A stretch of DNA of 64,000 nucleotides from Prochlorococcus sp. MIT 1300 (lineage in GTDB: Bacteria; Cyanobacteriota; Cyanobacteriia; PCC-6307; Cyanobiaceae). Shown one piece after another: positions 62,274 to 64,000 of this stretch. Below the pieces are notes generated by a model. That model was not told where the DNA came from. It worked only from the letters and a program-made list of their open reading frames with translations, and did no database searches. The translations under genes were made by a program, and so were the position numbers. The stretch's first letter is position 1, and every line of letters starts with the position of its first letter. Location: assembly GCF_034092375.1 (NCBI RefSeq), contig NZ_CP139302.1, positions 1,054,001-1,118,000 of the forward strand, in the 5' to 3' direction.

Positions 62274-62879
62274 ATGAATAATCCAGAAGTACAACGACGC
62301 ATCGGGATAACAGGTGGTATCGCAAGTGGCAAAAGCAGTGTGGCCAACTACCTTGCGAAAACTTATTCGATTCCACTATTAGACGCTGATCTATTTGCAC
62401 ATGAGGCATTGGCCCCTGGGACAGAAGCCAGCACAAAAACGATACGCAGATATGGAAACTCAATTCTTCAAAAAACCAACAGTTTCATCCCAGAGATAGA
62501 CCGTTCTGCCCTTAGTGAAATTATTTTCAAGGATAAGACAGAGCGATTGTGGCTTGAGCAGCTTATACACCCCAAAGTGGAGCAACATTTGATTAATGAC
62601 CTGGAAAAATATAAGAACTACCCTATTGTTTTGCTAATGATTCCTCTACTATTTGAGGCAAAATTTGAAGTATTTTGCAGCGAAATATGGCTAGTAAGTT
62701 GCGAGCCAAAGCAACAGCTAGAGCGCCTCATTCATCGTAATAAGATCACTTCTGAAGAAGCTCAAAGACGTATAAATTCTCAATGGCCTTTGGAACAAAA
62801 AAAAGAACTTGTAGATATATTAATTGATAACAGCAATGCAAAAGAAGCCTGGATTAACCAGGTCAAAGAACTTATTTAG
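62274..62879 (+). CDS. coaE: Dephospho-CoA kinase
   Basis: A 201-residue enzyme from ATG at 62274. The P-loop I-G-I-T-G-G-I-A-S-G-K-S-S-V near residue 9 and the L-L-D-A-D-L-F-A-H-E-A-L region near residue 37 are the CoaE hallmarks; P-L-L-F-E-A near residue 125 is the substrate block. It makes CoA from dephospho-CoA, the last step of the pathway begun by coaX at 16 kb. A nine-codon longer start at 62247 is possible. Its end overlaps the gatB end by 8 bases (convergent). Confidence 0.94.
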   Translation: MNNPEVQRRIGITGGIASGKSSVANYLAKTYSIPLLDADLFAHEALAPGTEASTKTIRRYGNSILQKTNSFIPEIDRSALSEIIFKDKTERLWLEQLIHPKVEQHLINDLEKYKNYPIVLLMIPLLFEAKFEVFCSEIWLVSCEPKQQLERLIHRNKITSEEAQRRINSQWPLEQKKELVDILIDNSNAKEAWINQVKELI

Positions 62880-64000
62880 GCTCTTCTCCTTTTAGCTTCA
62901 TAACCAGGAGTTGGTTGGCAAGTTTTGGATCAGCTTTGCCCCCTGTCCTCTTCATAAGTTGCCCCACAAAGAATCCTTGTAACTTGGTTTTCCCATCACG
63001 ATAGTCTTGAACCTCCTTTGAAAACTGATCTAGCAACTCATCAATAACCACTAGCAGAGCGTTTGAATCACTAATCATTCCAAGCCCCCGCTCGTCAATC
63101 ATTCTCCTTGGGGATCCACCTTGAGCCAATAAATCTGGAAGAATTTCCTTCGCAATTTTGCCACTAATTTTACCTTCCTCAATCATCTGCACCATCTCTG
63201 CCAAACCCTCAGGTTTCAATGGTAACTTTGTATAGTCCAACCTGTTTGAGTTTACGTAAGCAGCTATATCCCCTGTAATCCAGTTAGATGTCACTTTGGG
63301 ATTTGCTCCTCCTGCAACTGTCTCCTCAAAAAATCTAGCCATAGAAAGCTCATCAGTTAATACTCTTGAGTCATAAGCGGAAAGGCCATACTCAACGGCA
63401 TAACGATGCCGCTTTTGGGCTGGCAACTCTGGAAGTTCAGACAACCATTTCTCTTTCAACTCAGGAGCGACTTCAATAGGGCCAAGATCTGGATCAGGAA
63501 AATATCGATAATCACTACTGCCTTCTTTAGAGCGCATACTCTTAGTCAACTGCTTTCCCTCATCCCATAAACGTGTTTCCTGTACTACTGGCTCATTAGC
63601 CTCATAAGCCTTAATTTGACGCTGAACCTCATATTCACAGGCTTTTTGAATTGCGGAGAAAGAATTCATGTTCTTAATCTCTACCTTTGTGCCAAAAGGA
63701 GCCTTTGGGCCACGGCGCACAGAAATGTTGACGTCACATCGCAATGAACCCTCCTGCATATTTCCATCCGAAACACCTAAATAACGAACAATTCGTCGAA
63801 TCTCAGATGCATATTCAGCCGCTTCCCTACCAGTCCTTAAATCTGGCTTACTAACAATTTCAGCCAAAGCAACTCCTGCGCGATTGTAATCAACTAACGA
63901 ATGAGTAGATCCTGCTAATCGATCACTACCCGCATGGACTAACTTGCCAGCGTCCTCCTCCATATGCAGCCGCTCTATTCCAATCTTTTTCAAGTAGGTC
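62872..64000 (-). CDS. gatB: Asp/Glu-tRNA amidotransferase subunit B (3' part)
   Basis: The frame is open to the right edge, so the N-terminus is missing. The visible part has R-L-H-M-E-E-D-A-G-K-L, V-D-Y-N-R-A-G-V-A-L-A-E-I-V-S-K-P-D and E-I-K-N-M-N-S-F, followed by the helical and YqeY-like tail (G-K-I-S-G-K-I-A-K-E). GatB, with GatA and GatC, converts misacylated Glu-tRNA(Gln) to Gln-tRNA. No gatA is seen. Confidence 0.94.
   Translation of the reverse strand, partial: TYLKKIGIERLHMEEDAGKLVHAGSDRLAGSTHSLVDYNRAGVALAEIVSKPDLRTGREAAEYASEIRRIVRYLGVSDGNMQEGSLRCDVNISVRRGPKAPFGTKVEIKNMNSFSAIQKACEYEVQRQIKAYEANEPVVQETRLWDEGKQLTKSMRSKEGSSDYRYFPDPDLGPIEVAPELKEKWLSELPELPAQKRHRYAVEYGLSAYDSRVLTDELSMARFFEETVAGGANPKVTSNWITGDIAAYVNSNRLDYTKLPLKPEGLAEMVQMIEEGKISGKIAKEILPDLLAQGGSPRRMIDERGLGMISDSNALLVVIDELLDQFSKEVQDYRDGKTKLQGFFVGQLMKRTGGKADPKLANQLLVMKLKGEEPK

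Noticed and set aside
1-64000. CRISPR array or tandem repeats
   Set aside because: No regularly spaced direct repeats were seen on reading either strand.

Overview
The window looks like a low-G+C marine picocyanobacterium, most probably a low-light type Prochlorococcus. Evidence: psbX followed by ycf66, two high-light-inducible (Hli) proteins, a SufR-sufBCDS locus with the cyanobacterial cysteine spacing in SufR, DUF2973, DUF4912 and LpxB-related proteins, many conserved micro-proteins, and a circularly permuted (two-piece) tmRNA whose tag reads ANNIVRFSRQTAPVAA. Gene density is high, with many short gaps, start/stop overlaps and frequent GTG/TTG starts. I saw no transposase, prophage, integrase or CRISPR array. 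Genus-level placement is inference; no database was searched.

Layout. 1-3.8 kb: end of an inositol-monophosphatase-like gene, a YihY/BrkB membrane protein, a zinc-ribbon membrane protein, xseA-xseB. 3.9-8.7 kb: accessory-type small genes (Hli, DUF2973, Cys-rich micro-protein, Nif11-like protein, ribbon-helix-helix protein) around an ABC-F ATPase. 8.7-15.1 kb, minus strand: anmK, a KtrA/KtrB-type potassium uptake pair, an SLC13/RCK permease and a type II NADH dehydrogenase-like flavoprotein. 15.3-17.8 kb: cysH, coaX, bcp and a phosphopantetheinyl transferase. 17.9-23.1 kb, minus: RarA with a long C-terminal extension, phosphoglucomutase, DUF4912. 23.4-29.8 kb: sufR and partner, divergent from sufB-C-D-S. 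29.8-34 kb: S9 peptidase, def, rpsU, a HIT protein bracketed by two long inverted repeats, and an HTH-like protein. 34-40.5 kb: SbmA/BacA-like ABC transporter plus Hli, two beta-propeller-like lipoproteins, ycf66-psbX, yggT, accC, tRNA-Leu. 40.5-49.9 kb: LpxB-related protein, PRC-barrel protein, smc, small genes, a YqjD/YqjE-like pair and an RlmL-like methyltransferase.

50.0-57.9 kb is the accessory core. Directly after the tmRNA terminator lie seven same-strand, tightly packed, visibly more AT-rich genes: RmlD-like reductase, WbuC-like cupin, sugar C-methyltransferase-like protein, SDR with Phe in place of the catalytic Tyr, acetolactate-synthase-like TPP enzyme, class I aminotransferase and a TIGR04372-like glycosyltransferase. 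Together they look like a pathway that builds an unusual branched or aminated sugar (or sugar substituent) and attaches it to a surface glycan; the product cannot be read from sequence.

58.2-64 kb returns to the backbone: DUF2939 protein, a small CxxC protein, an orphan PstS, a sparsely coding gap, argJ, coaE and the 3' part of gatB.
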